7,699 nt of DNA from Candidatus Nomurabacteria bacterium (GCA_943357975.1 CALRGS010000029.1:1-7699); one strand, 5' to 3'; numbered from the stretch's first letter, positions 1-5,487 are shown. The notes: generated by a model from the sequence alone, not told the origin. Numbers and translations are program-made.

Positions 1-174
1 GGTTCAGGTGATCGATCTGAAAAGATTCGAACCTATAACTATCCTCAAGACCGTATTACTGATCACCGTATTAAACAGTCTTGGTCTAACATTCCAGGAT
101 TTATGAACGGAAATATTGATAAGATGATTGATGCATTACAGGCTGGAGAAGTAGGGGAATCAGACGAGGAATAA
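1..174 (+). CDS. prfA: Peptide chain release factor 1, C-terminal end (partial)
   Basis: The window opens inside this gene in frame 1, and 57 residues remain before the TAA stop at 172-174. Release factor 1 reads UAA and UAG stop codons and triggers peptide release on the ribosome. The segment [18 protein letters not shown] followed by ITDHRI is the strongly conserved class I release factor block that comes after the GGQ region; the GGQ motif itself lies upstream of the window. RF1 fits better than RF2 because of the [14 protein letters not shown] wording, but the codon-recognition loop is not visible. The tail is short and acidic (GEVGESDEE). The next gene is convergent and its stop lies only 8 bases away, with no obvious hairpin between them. 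Confidence 0.93.
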   Translation, partial: GSGDRSEKIRTYNYPQDRITDHRIKQSWSNIPGFMNGNIDKMIDALQAGEVGESDEE

Positions 175-182
175 TATTTTCT

Positions 183-1115
183 TTATTTACCTAAACCTTC
201 CTGCCAGGCAAGAATTTTTGGAACCAAGCTTTCATGAACAATAATCATTTCTTGCTGAGGAATTTTCTTTCGTTCAGTTGAAATAAGGAAGACTGATTCT
301 TTGAGTTTTCCTTGCTCAGTTACCACTAATGGGACAAAACCAAGCTTCATTGAAATACCAACACATGGTGTTGTATCCCAAACCGTAGTACTCCCTGACT
401 TAAGCACGAATCCAGCATACTGACCTTTCCAAAGTTTTGAAAAACCAATACCAATTGAACCTGCTTGAATTTCTGCATCTTTAAAGAAGCGCCCTTCCTG
501 ATCTGATGCCACTGCAAGCTTCTGGATAATAGGGGAATACGTTCCTGCATTTTCTCGTAGAAGGATATACGACTCTTTTGTATTCATATTCTGATCAAAG
601 CTTAATTTGCGCGCCTGTGACTGTTCTTCTGATAACAGGTATACATTAAGCGAGTCCGGGCGTGTAAAATATATTTCACCTGTCATAGGATCTCCGATGC
701 AGACAGAAATAACCTCTTTTGATGTTGCAGTTTCATGGATCAGTCCAAGCATTGTACTGTATCCATCAGATTGCTTGCGAATGTAGGCACGGGTCCCATC
801 AAGGGGATCAATGGTAAAGTAGAATCGATGCGTCCCTCCTTGCTCGTCAGTAAATTGGACAGCTTCTTTAAACAGATCGTCTTCTTCGGCAATAATGCCG
901 AAGTCAGGAAAATTAAGCTTAAGAAGTTTTAAGTAAATTTCCTGCGCATGCTTATCAGCACTACTAACAAAGTCTTTACCTGCTTTGTAGTCAACTTTTT
1001 TTTCTTCAAATTCGAAACTGAATCGCTCTTTGCGAATCGCAACACAGGCTCGTCTCACCGCCTCGCGCATTACAATACCTAGAATATGCGCATTGATCTT
1101 TTGATTGAAATTCAT
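183..1115 (-). CDS. Inositol monophosphatase / CysQ-like phosphatase family protein
   Basis: A 310-residue protein of the lithium-sensitive, magnesium-dependent sugar phosphatase superfamily. The metal-site motifs are present in order: SADKHAQ at about 52-58, the acidic pair in GIIAEEDD at 73-80, DPLDGT at 103-108 (motif A) and WDTTP at 246-250 (motif B). A glycine-rich stretch precedes motif B, as is usual. All catalytic acids appear intact, so an active enzyme is expected. The substrate cannot be read from sequence. Inositol-1-phosphate, 3'-phosphoadenosine 5'-phosphate (CysQ type) and fructose-1,6-bisphosphate are the family's known choices. The length is somewhat above the usual 250-280. 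The ATG at 1115 is supported by TATAAT at 1129-1124 only 8 bases upstream and by no Shine-Dalgarno site. The family call is firm; the exact function is open. Confidence 0.9.
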   Translation of the reverse strand: MNFNQKINAHILGIVMREAVRRACVAIRKERFSFEFEEKKVDYKAGKDFVSSADKHAQEIYLKLLKLNFPDFGIIAEEDDLFKEAVQFTDEQGGTHRFYFTIDPLDGTRAYIRKQSDGYSTMLGLIHETATSKEVISVCIGDPMTGEIYFTRPDSLNVYLLSEEQSQARKLSFDQNMNTKESYILLRENAGTYSPIIQKLAVASDQEGRFFKDAEIQAGSIGIGFSKLWKGQYAGFVLKSGSTTVWDTTPCVGISMKLGFVPLVVTEQGKLKESVFLISTERKKIPQQEMIIVHESLVPKILAWQEGLGK

Positions 1116-1123
1116 ATAATGTC

Positions 1124-1153
1124 ATTATATTCTAAAGGTATCATCAAGTACAA
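1124..1153 (-). promoter_or_regulatory. Promoter of the phosphatase gene
   Basis: On the minus strand, TTGTAC (1153-1148) is followed after 18 bases by a perfect TATAAT (1129-1124). The usual start of transcription, about 7 bases past the -10 box, would fall at or next to the ATG at 1115. This implies a leaderless or nearly leaderless message. Confidence 0.6.
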
Positions 1154-1175
1154 TTCTTGCAATTTTAAGGTTTTT

Positions 1176-1204
1176 TTGATATGCTTTCCAGGCGAAAATA
1201 ACCT
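1176..1204 (+). promoter_or_regulatory. Possible tRNA promoter
   Basis: TTGATA (1176-1181) and TAACCT (1199-1204) are separated by 17 bases and would start transcription about 12 bases before the mature tRNA. The -35 box is good but the -10 box matches only three of six consensus positions, so this is tentative. Confidence 0.3.
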
Positions 1205-1222
1205 ATTTACGCATATACACAT

Positions 1223-1295
1223 GCGCGTGTAGCTCAGTTGGTAGAGCATTCGACTGATACTCGGAGGGTCCTTGGTTCGAATCCAAGCACGCGCA
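1223..1295 (+). tRNA. tRNA-Ile (anticodon GAU)
   Basis: The sequence folds into a complete cloverleaf. The acceptor stem GCGCGTG (1223-1229) pairs with CACGCGC (1288-1294). The D arm is GCTC/GAGC, and the anticodon stem TTCGA/TCGGA carries one G-T pair. The anticodon loop is CTGATAC with GAT at 1256-1258, the variable loop has five bases, and the T arm is CTTGG-TTCGAAT-CCAAG. The discriminator base is A73 (1295). It should decode AUC and AUU as isoleucine. CCA is not encoded, so a CCA-adding enzyme must finish the 3' end. The last two bases of the tRNA already belong to the terminator hairpin that follows. Confidence 0.95.
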
Positions 1296-1344
1296 CAGCT
1301 ACACAAAAAAGAGCCCTGGTGGGGCTCTTTTTTGTGTAGCTGTG
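1294..1344 (+). terminator. Long perfect hairpin terminator after tRNA-Ile
   Basis: A perfect 23-base-pair inverted repeat (1294-1316 and 1322-1344) with a five-base loop. It contains an A6 tract, a GAGCCC/GGGCTC core and a T6 tract, the layout of an intrinsic terminator extended by ten further outer pairs. It starts inside the 3' end of the tRNA, so 3' trimming must deal with this structure. Its right arm also carries the -35 box of the next gene. Confidence 0.85.
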
Positions 1345-1360
1345 CTGAGCATGTTATACT
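1332..1360 (+). promoter_or_regulatory. Promoter of the membrane protein gene, set in the tRNA terminator
   Basis: TTGTGT (1332-1337) and TATACT (1355-1360) lie 17 bases apart. Only six bases separate the -10 box from the ATG at 1367, so transcription should start at the A of the start codon. The -35 box lies in the right arm of the preceding hairpin. Confidence 0.55.
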
Positions 1361-1366
1361 ATTCCC

Positions 1367-2098
1367 ATGACAACACAAACATCATTTTCATTTAGTGCGA
1401 TGATTAAATCTGGGTACACCCTCTTTAAAAATCACGCAAAATTTATTATCCTTGCAGGACTTGCTACGACACTTGTACAAATACTCCTCCAGCTCATTCA
1501 AAGCGGAGCCCAAACAAACCGAGACGGGATCTTCATGGGCCTTATTGTAGGGCTTTTCGTAGTCTTGATAGGGCTTATTATCACTATAGGGTGGTCTAAA
1601 GTATTACTTAAAATCTCTCGAGGAGATGGAGCAGCTTGGAATACCTTTAAATCAGAACCAAGCCTTTGGATACGATTTATTAAGGCGTACTTGTGGTACA
1701 TTGGATACTTCATCGTATACACTGTTGTTGCGAGTTTGGTATTTGCGATTATTACAATTATCGGGTTTACCGCAAATATTCTCTGGCTTGGAACAACGGG
1801 TGCGATCCTTGGCGTTATTGCATTCGTACTCGTTTCTATTTACTTCACTACTCGCTATCAATTCCTTAGGTATGTTATCCTTGATAATCCTGAGATGCGC
1901 AGTCGTGACACCTTCCGACGAGCAGGAGCCATTACCAAAGGGTCTATTATCCAATTGATTGGATTTGCAATCATCCTTGGGTTTACCAACTTCCTTGGGT
2001 TTATCTGCCTTGTAGTTGGACTTGCAGTAAGTATTCCAACCACCAAAATTGCACAGGTAAAAGTATACGAATATTTGAAAGAACAATATTCTGCATAG
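1367..2098 (+). CDS. Polytopic integral membrane protein of unknown function
   Basis: A 243-residue, strongly hydrophobic protein. Membrane segments can be seen at about 26-45, 54-76, 104-134, 138-160 and 194-223, with the third long enough to count as one and a half. A charged loop (KISRGDGAAWNTFKSEP) separates segments two and three. The C-terminal pattern (DTFRRAGAITKGSIIQLIGF, later IPTTKIAQVKVYEYL) resembles the last repeat of membrane families such as DUF975 or the glycerophosphodiesterase membrane domain. No catalytic phosphodiesterase domain is present, so that resemblance gives a fold hint and no function. The ATG at 1367 is chosen because TATACT lies six bases upstream; no Shine-Dalgarno site is visible. 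The gene ends at a bidirectional terminator shared with the convergent small gene. Confidence 0.85.
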   Translation: MTTQTSFSFSAMIKSGYTLFKNHAKFIILAGLATTLVQILLQLIQSGAQTNRDGIFMGLIVGLFVVLIGLIITIGWSKVLLKISRGDGAAWNTFKSEPSLWIRFIKAYLWYIGYFIVYTVVASLVFAIITIIGFTANILWLGTTGAILGVIAFVLVSIYFTTRYQFLRYVILDNPEMRSRDTFRRAGAITKGSIIQLIGFAIILGFTNFLGFICLVVGLAVSIPTTKIAQVKVYEYLKEQYSA

Positions 2099-2103
2099 AT
2101 TAT

Positions 2104-2149
2104 AAAACCCTCCTGCGAAGCTCATCATTGAGCGAAGTAGGAGGGTTTT
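2104..2149. terminator. Bidirectional terminator between convergent genes
   Basis: AAAACCCTCCT (2104-2114) pairs perfectly with AGGAGGGTTTT (2139-2149), and an inner GCTCA/TGAGC stem (2120-2124 and 2129-2133) extends the fold. A and T tracts flank the stem, so it can work on both strands. The stop codon of the minus-strand gene (2150-2148) lies inside its right arm. Confidence 0.8.
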
Positions 2150-2411
2150 AATCTGGCGTACCCAGGAAATATTGCCTGCAAGCACTTACTAATTGCATAG
2201 CAAATGTTCTGCGATTAATCCGAGGGGTAAGATTGAGCTCATGCCCAGCATCAATAAGAATCTGGTTTATATTAATGTTTATCGCCTTAACCTCTTCGAG
2301 AGGTTTATCAAGAAGCCTTTCTAAGAAAATTTTTCCATGCATAGGATTCTTTTGGTCAGCCTTCACTTCACGTTGTATATACCAATTAATAATTTTTTCA
2401 TGATTTTGCAT
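2148..2411 (-). CDS. Small hypothetical protein
   Basis: I do not recognise this protein. It fills the gap between two plus-strand genes and overlaps neither, which supports coding. From the ATG at 2411 it is 87 residues, soluble and probably mostly helical, with a charged N-terminal half (NHEKIINWYIQREVKADQK) and no signal peptide or cysteine motif. An in-frame TTG at 2432 would add seven residues. It has an AAGGTGA ten bases upstream, but a TATAAT (2442-2437) sits only four bases before it. If that hexamer is the -10 box, transcription would begin at about the TTG, which favours the ATG. The tail FAMQLVSACRQYF looks like an ordinary amphipathic helix. The gene ends inside the terminator shared with the membrane protein gene. 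Confidence 0.6.
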   Translation of the reverse strand: MQNHEKIINWYIQREVKADQKNPMHGKIFLERLLDKPLEEVKAINININQILIDAGHELNLTPRINRRTFAMQLVSACRQYFLGTPD

Positions 2412-2436
2412 AATGTGCCGAATTTGGTTCAAATAA

Positions 2437-2442
2437 ATTATA
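2437..2442 (-). promoter_or_regulatory. -10 box for the small minus-strand gene
   Basis: A perfect TATAAT on the minus strand (2442-2437). No good -35 box is present 16-18 bases upstream. It lies directly next to the divergent trhO promoter, so the two polymerase sites would overlap. Confidence 0.35.
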
Positions 2443-2447
2443 TCACC

Positions 2448-2475
2448 TTGAAAATATTATAAAAGAGCGTATAAT
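2448..2475 (+). promoter_or_regulatory. Promoter of trhO
   Basis: TTGAAA (2448-2453) and a perfect TATAAT (2470-2475) lie 16 bases apart. The ATG at 2486 is ten bases past the -10 box, leaving a leader of only a few bases. Confidence 0.65.
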
Positions 2476-2485
2476 CCACCTCGTT

Positions 2486-3454
2486 ATGCAAATCCCATTC
2501 GAAACAAAACCGATCATCAAGGACTGGGATTTTGTCGTACTCCTTTTCTATAAATACGTACCTATTGAAGACCCTGAGGCCTTTATGAGCGACCAGAGAG
2601 CCCTCTGTGAACGCTTAGCTATCAAAGGACGCTTTATCATTGCTCATGAGGGAATTAATGGAACCTGTGAGGGTACTCCAGAATCTGCCAATGAATATAT
2701 CAAGGAATTTACCAGTGATCCACGCTTTGCAGATATTCACATTAAATACAGCAAGGGAACAGGTCACTCATTTCCAAAACTTAAAATCCGCGTACGACCG
2801 GAAATTGTAACCCTGCGCCTTGGTGAGGATGATGTAAATCCAAACGAGGTAACAGGAACTCATTTGAAACCAGCAGAACTGCATGAATGGTTTGAAAAGA
2901 AGAAGAACGGTGAGGACGATTTCGTAATTATTGATATGCGCAATGAATACGAACACCAGGTAGGACATTTCCCTGAATCAATACTCCCTCATTTGAAAAA
3001 TTTTAGAGATTTACCTAATATCCTTCCTGAGCTTGAAGCCTTGAAAGATAAGAAGGTGCTCACGGTATGTACTGGGGGTGTTCGCTGTGAAAAGGCATCT
3101 GGATATTTGAAAACCAAAGGATTTGAACATGTGTACCAATTAGATGGGGGAATGGTTTCGTATATGGAAGAATATCCAGGACAAAACTTCCTCGGGGCCA
3201 TGTATTCATTCGACCAGCGAGTGGTGATTGATTACGATGGGGGTAATCATCTAGTGATTGGGAGGTGTATTGAGTGTGGTAACCCCAGTGAAAATGTCGT
3301 AGATTGTAAAAATGTTTCGTGTCACGGACAGGTCATTCAATGTAAAGAATGTCTTGCAAAGAATGGTAAGGTGTACTGCAAAGATCGCTGTGATATGCAT
3401 TTGCCGTTTGTAAAGCGATACTTTTCTCGGTTATTAAAAAAAGTACAATTGTAG
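2486..3454 (+). CDS. trhO: tRNA uridine(34) hydroxylase TrhO (rhodanese-domain protein)
   Basis: A 322-residue protein that matches the YceA/TrhO family along its whole length. These enzymes use oxygen to make 5-hydroxyuridine at the wobble position of tRNAs, the first step toward cmo5U or mo5U. The N-terminal part has the family's AHEGINGT segment (53-60). A rhodanese domain follows at about 130-232 with the active loop CTGGVRCEK (195-203), where C195 is the expected catalytic cysteine and C201 the second conserved one. The C-terminal extension is cysteine-rich (C261, C264, C274, C279, C286, C289, C298, C302), spaced like a metal-binding module, as in full-length family members. The length is that of the Bacillus-type proteins. 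The ATG at 2486 fits the conserved N-terminus. The stop codon is built into the terminator hairpin. Confidence 0.93.
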   Translation: MQIPFETKPIIKDWDFVVLLFYKYVPIEDPEAFMSDQRALCERLAIKGRFIIAHEGINGTCEGTPESANEYIKEFTSDPRFADIHIKYSKGTGHSFPKLKIRVRPEIVTLRLGEDDVNPNEVTGTHLKPAELHEWFEKKKNGEDDFVIIDMRNEYEHQVGHFPESILPHLKNFRDLPNILPELEALKDKKVLTVCTGGVRCEKASGYLKTKGFEHVYQLDGGMVSYMEEYPGQNFLGAMYSFDQRVVIDYDGGNHLVIGRCIECGNPSENVVDCKNVSCHGQVIQCKECLAKNGKVYCKDRCDMHLPFVKRYFSRLLKKVQL

Positions 3455-3470
3455 AACAATTGTACTTTTT
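3438..3470. terminator. Bidirectional terminator at the trhO stop codon
   Basis: A perfect 15-base-pair inverted repeat (3438-3452 and 3456-3470) with a three-base loop. It has A5 and T5 ends and a GTACAATTGT core. The stem includes the last five trhO sense codons, and the TAG stop (3452-3454) makes the loop. The next gene is convergent and ends five bases further on, so the hairpin can serve both. Confidence 0.8.
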
Positions 3471-3474
3471 GTTA

Positions 3475-4056
3475 TTAGTTGAAAGAGGGGTGAAATTCTA
3501 TTGGAAAAATCTTTTCACCAAATAGTTTGAAGATTTTCTTAATGACTCCATTATACAAATCTTTTCGGAGCTGACCGTTAGAGAGCATTTTTTGCGCCTC
3601 ATCTCTACCTTCTTCAAAAGTATTAAAGACTCCACTTCGATGTTTTCTTGTAAGAATGTACCCCTCCAGTTCACTATCGGGAATCCGATGAAGTCCTATT
3701 TGTGGCTCATTAGTCAAGAGAACCTGTTCAAATGTTCTGGCTTCATTAATATCATACAGCAGAAGTATTTTCTCATTCTTCTCGATCTCTTGACGGACGC
3801 TTTCCAAAGTATCTTTATGATGCATCATGAAAGGAATAGGGAGTTCTCCTATCATAGTAACTAAAGATGTGAGTTGGCTAGCGGTGATGTACTTAAATTC
3901 AAACAAGGCAATCACTGCATTCATTCCATGAGATTTGGAACCAAATATCTTTTTGTAAACCTTTGGAATATAGAGCGAATAATAGTTGTGTTGAAGTTCA
4001 ATAATATGACAATAGTCCACGGGGTAATTTCTGGGTTTAAGCTTACTTTCATTCAT
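3475..4056 (-). CDS. Hypothetical protein
   Basis: I do not recognise a family here. From the ATG at 4056 the protein has 193 residues and is soluble, with a mixed helix and strand look and no signal peptide or membrane segment. Visible parts are a tyrosine-rich stretch (HNYYSLYIPKVYKKIFG, about 23-39), a hydrophobic helix (NAVIALFEF), a strand-like KILLLYDIN at 96-104 and a basic C-terminal third rich in Lys and Phe. An in-frame TTG at 4083 would add nine residues, but it has no better ribosome site. A TATGAT at 4092-4087 would give a leader of roughly 24 bases to the ATG. The gene lies downstream of a terminator that ends the preceding minus-strand unit, so it is probably transcribed alone. 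It converges with trhO. Confidence 0.7.
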   Translation of the reverse strand: MNESKLKPRNYPVDYCHIIELQHNYYSLYIPKVYKKIFGSKSHGMNAVIALFEFKYITASQLTSLVTMIGELPIPFMMHHKDTLESVRQEIEKNEKILLLYDINEARTFEQVLLTNEPQIGLHRIPDSELEGYILTRKHRSGVFNTFEEGRDEAQKMLSNGQLRKDLYNGVIKKIFKLFGEKIFPIEFHPSFN

Positions 4057-4106
4057 AGGTATTGGGGTTTTGTTTAAAATCAAAATATCATATTTTCTGT
4101 AAAAAA

Positions 4107-4149
4107 TAAAGCCCTATCGTCCCACTGGTTGGATGACGATAAGGCTTTA
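4107..4149 (-). terminator. Terminator of the short minus-strand unit
   Basis: TAAAGCC and TATCGTC (4107-4113, 4115-4121) pair with GACGATA and GGCTTTA (4135-4141, 4143-4149), with one C/A mismatch. On the minus strand the stem is followed by a run of T (TTTATTTTTT), so the main direction is leftward. The plus-strand side has only a weak TATATATT tail. Confidence 0.75.
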
Positions 4150-4161
4150 TATATTAGCCCG

Positions 4162-4428
4162 CTAGGGCGGCTTAATCTTTTGGTTTCCTTTGTAGTGTGT
4201 TGTACACCACACTGTTGAATGGACCAGATTTTTTTGTTGTAACCTTACGAATGTAAGGAAACGAGGAGGGATTGTGGGATTTAATTCCGTACTGAATACT
4301 GACAATACACCATATTGCATAGTCGCAGGCAATTGTTCAGCATTCAGAATAACTTGAGAAGAATAAACACTTTCGATGCTATGGCCCTGGAGGCACATGA
4401 ACATCATGGCTGTAAGGGTTATTGTCAT
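4162..4428 (-). CDS. Possible small exported protein, or a transcript of unknown type
   Basis: An open frame of 88 residues between lexA and a strong terminator, on its own promoter. It starts with a hydrophobic stretch (MTITLTAMMFMCLQGHSIES) that could be a signal peptide or one membrane segment. It then continues as a polar chain rich in Gln, Thr and Pro, with a basic tail (NQKIKPP). The n-region has no positive charge from the ATG at 4428. An in-frame CTG three codons upstream would add a lysine, but CTG starts are rare. I recognise no family, and codon-level evidence is thin, so the transcript could instead be a noncoding RNA of about 350 bases. It does not carry the end features of tmRNA, RNase P RNA or SRP RNA. 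A small GCCC/GGGC hairpin (4157-4168) covers the stop codon. Confidence 0.45.
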   Translation of the reverse strand: MTITLTAMMFMCLQGHSIESVYSSQVILNAEQLPATMQYGVLSVFSTELNPTIPPRFLTFVRLQQKNLVHSTVWCTTHYKGNQKIKPP

Positions 4429-4458
4429 AGTCTTCAGGGATTTATTGGGTTTAGATTT

Positions 4459-4487
4459 ACACTAGCATGATACGCCAAACTCGTCAA
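4459..4487 (-). promoter_or_regulatory. Strong promoter with extended -10 downstream of lexA
   Basis: On the minus strand TTGACG (4487-4482) is followed after exactly 17 bases by TAGTGT (4464-4459), with TG one base before the -10 box (the TGn extension). Transcription would begin near 4452. It lies just past the lexA stop codon, so the short unit can be expressed independently of lexA. Confidence 0.6.
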
Positions 4488-4501
4488 CAGTCCCACTGGG
4501 G

Positions 4502-5077
4502 CTAGTATTTACGCACCACACCCTTAATAATCGCGACAATCTCCATACCATTTTCTGGATAGATATTATCAAAGTCTTTGTTTGCGGGTTCGAGCCATGC
4601 CTTCTGTGGATTTTTAGGATCACATCGAAAATATTTCATGGTAAACTCACCATCAACATTGGCAATGACGATCTGGCCGTCACGAGCCGTAGTTGCACGT
4701 TCCGCAATAACCATATCACCATCAGTAATATGTGCATCGATCATAGAATCACCATCAACCTCGATCATGTAGGTTCGATCACGTTTCTGAATAAGGAAAT
4801 CATTGAGGTTAATTGTTTCTTCTACCATTTCTTCGGTTGCGGAAGGAAATCCGGCTTTCACTGAACCAAGCATAGGAACTTCTGAGAAAATATTTGTAGG
4901 GATGAGGTGGCCTAAATTATCCTTAGCAACGACACCTGCATCGAGGAATTTTTGTACGAGACGGAATACTGCGTTTTTAGATTTAAAACCAAAAAGTCCC
5001 ATCATTTCAGAATAGGTGGGCATACGCTTTTTGGATGCGTGGAAGTCTATAAGTTTTTTTGCTTGATCATTATGCAT
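4502..5077 (-). CDS. lexA: LexA-type SOS transcriptional repressor
   Basis: From the ATG at 5077 this is a 191-residue LexA. The N-terminal winged helix-turn-helix covers about 1-60 (MPTYSEMMGLFGFKSKNAVF). The self-cleavage site is A75-G76 in GSVKAGFPSA. The S24 peptidase domain has the catalytic serine S111 (DGDSMID) and lysine K148 (GEFTMKYF). The Ser-Lys spacing of 37 is the same as in E. coli LexA. All residues needed for RecA-stimulated autocleavage are therefore present, and the protein should repress DNA-damage genes until cleaved. An in-frame TTG at 5101 would add eight residues and has GGGAG upstream. The ATG is preferred because the N-terminus then aligns with LexA proteins and TATTCT lies seven bases before it. 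No SOS box lies directly before this gene; the nearest is about 415 bases upstream. Confidence 0.93.
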   Translation of the reverse strand: MHNDQAKKLIDFHASKKRMPTYSEMMGLFGFKSKNAVFRLVQKFLDAGVVAKDNLGHLIPTNIFSEVPMLGSVKAGFPSATEEMVEETINLNDFLIQKRDRTYMIEVDGDSMIDAHITDGDMVIAERATTARDGQIVIANVDGEFTMKYFRCDPKNPQKAWLEPANKDFDNIYPENGMEIVAIIKGVVRKY

Positions 5078-5084
5078 AAGTTTA

Positions 5085-5090
5085 AGAATA
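5085..5090 (-). promoter_or_regulatory. -10-like box immediately before lexA
   Basis: TATTCT on the minus strand (5090-5085), seven bases before the ATG at 5077, the spacing expected for a leaderless start. No convincing -35 box is present, so lexA may depend mainly on read-through from the upstream gene. Confidence 0.35.
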
Positions 5091-5113
5091 TATCTCTTCA
5101 ACCAAACTCCCTC

Positions 5114-5146
5114 GGCCTTCGGCCACTCCCTCTTAGTAAGAGGGAG
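5114..5146. repeat. Palindromic repeat unit A (REP-like)
   Basis: A perfect palindrome, CTCCCTCTTA-G-TAAGAGGGAG (5126-5146), with ten-base arms. A small GGCC-TTC-GGCC hairpin (5114-5124) lies beside it. Reverse-complemented, the unit resembles unit B downstream, including the flanking GTTC and GGGAGTT wording. It lies in the gap between two minus-strand genes. Such elements are often scattered through a genome, but copy number cannot be seen here. Confidence 0.7.
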
Positions 5147-5172
5147 AACTGTATTCTAGATTTTTCTGGTGC

Positions 5173-5213
5173 GGTTCCCCTCCTCTTACTAAGAGGAGGG
5201 GTTAGGGGTGGAG
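5173..5213. repeat. Palindromic repeat unit B (REP-like), inverted relative to unit A
   Basis: A perfect palindrome, CCCCTCCTCTTA-C-TAAGAGGAGGGG (5177-5201), with twelve-base arms, is followed by TTAGGGGTGGAG. The inner CCTCTTA/TAAGAGG part nearly repeats unit A. The pair A/B forms a head-to-head arrangement about 30 bases apart. It ends exactly at the stop codon of the 66-residue gene. Confidence 0.7.
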
Positions 5214-5414
5214 TTATGCGTACTCTCGGTAGAACACTGATGATAGTCTATCAAAGAATCCAGGATTTTTATACTTGCGAACTTTCATAAGGAGTGCCTT
5301 GTGACGTTTTGCCTCAAGCTTGTAACTCTTGCCAATCATGATCTTACGATCGATGATCAAGTTAAGTCGAGCAATCTGGTCGTAGAGGGTTCTGATGTAT
5401 TGTTGTTGTGACAT
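5214..5414 (-). CDS. Small helical protein upstream of lexA, probably SOS-controlled
   Basis: A 66-residue protein with no family that I can name. It is highly charged and looks like a helical hairpin. Residues 4-27 (QYIRTLYDQIARLNLIIDRK) have a heptad-like pattern, a turn follows near IGKSY, a second basic helix runs at 31-48 (KLEAKRHKALLMKVRKYK), and the tail is aromatic (FFDRLSSVFYREYA). The charge is strongly positive and there is no signal peptide. The ATG at 5414 has TATTCT six bases upstream. Further up lies a promoter whose spacer is a LexA-type palindrome. The gene runs in the same direction as lexA, 136 bases ahead of it, with the repeat pair between. This suggests a shared damage-induced transcript. 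DNA binding or a cell-division role are guesses only. Confidence 0.75.
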   Translation of the reverse strand: MSQQQYIRTLYDQIARLNLIIDRKIMIGKSYKLEAKRHKALLMKVRKYKNPGFFDRLSSVFYREYA

Positions 5415-5420
5415 ATAATT

Positions 5421-5426
5421 AGAATA
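5421..5426 (-). promoter_or_regulatory. -10-like box immediately before the 66-residue gene
   Basis: TATTCT (5426-5421), six bases before the ATG at 5414, the same spacing seen at 1355-1360 and 7335-7340. The -35 region is poor (CCCTTA). It may be a second, LexA-independent start. Confidence 0.35.
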
Positions 5427-5463
5427 GGATTAGTTTATTTTTATAAGGGATCTCGCGGGGGAC

Positions 5464-5481
5464 AATACCGTCTCTGGTATT
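5464..5481. repeat. Short inverted repeat in the leader
   Basis: AATACC (5464-5469) and GGTATT (5476-5481) are perfect inverted arms around a six-base centre. If the promoter over the SOS box is used, the leftward transcript begins at about 5481, so this would be a 5'-terminal hairpin. It could also be a second protein-binding site. Confidence 0.4.
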
Positions 5482-5487
5482 AATTAC

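Noticed and set aside
1112..1378. An 88-residue minus-strand frame across the tRNA
   Set aside because: It reads through the tRNA and its terminator on the opposite strand. No gene is expected there.
1652..2185. A 177-residue open frame on the minus strand opposite the membrane protein gene
   Set aside because: It lies antisense to a clear membrane protein, runs through the bidirectional terminator, and has a low-complexity Asn/Lys/Cys-rich composition typical of a shadow frame.
4101..4452. tmRNA, RNase P RNA or SRP RNA in the short transcription unit
   Set aside because: No tRNA-like ends with a T-loop, no RNase P conserved core and no SRP tetraloop region could be found on the minus strand.
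5141..5158. Second SOS box near lexA (GAAC followed by TTC at 5146-5156)
   Set aside because: The half-sites do not fit GAAC-N4-GTTC; the right half is TTCT. The partial symmetry is weak.
5114..5213. CRISPR array
   Set aside because: Only two related palindromes in opposite orientation. There are no regular direct repeats with spacers and no cas gene.
4952..5290. A plus-strand frame of 112 residues over the start of lexA and the repeat pair
   Set aside because: It is antisense to lexA and the 66-residue gene, and its composition in the middle simply translates the palindromes.
5214..5414. Toxin-antitoxin pair with lexA as the repressor
   Set aside because: The LexA carries a full cleavage site and catalytic Ser/Lys, and the two genes are separated by 136 bases with repeats. 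An SOS operon explains the layout better.
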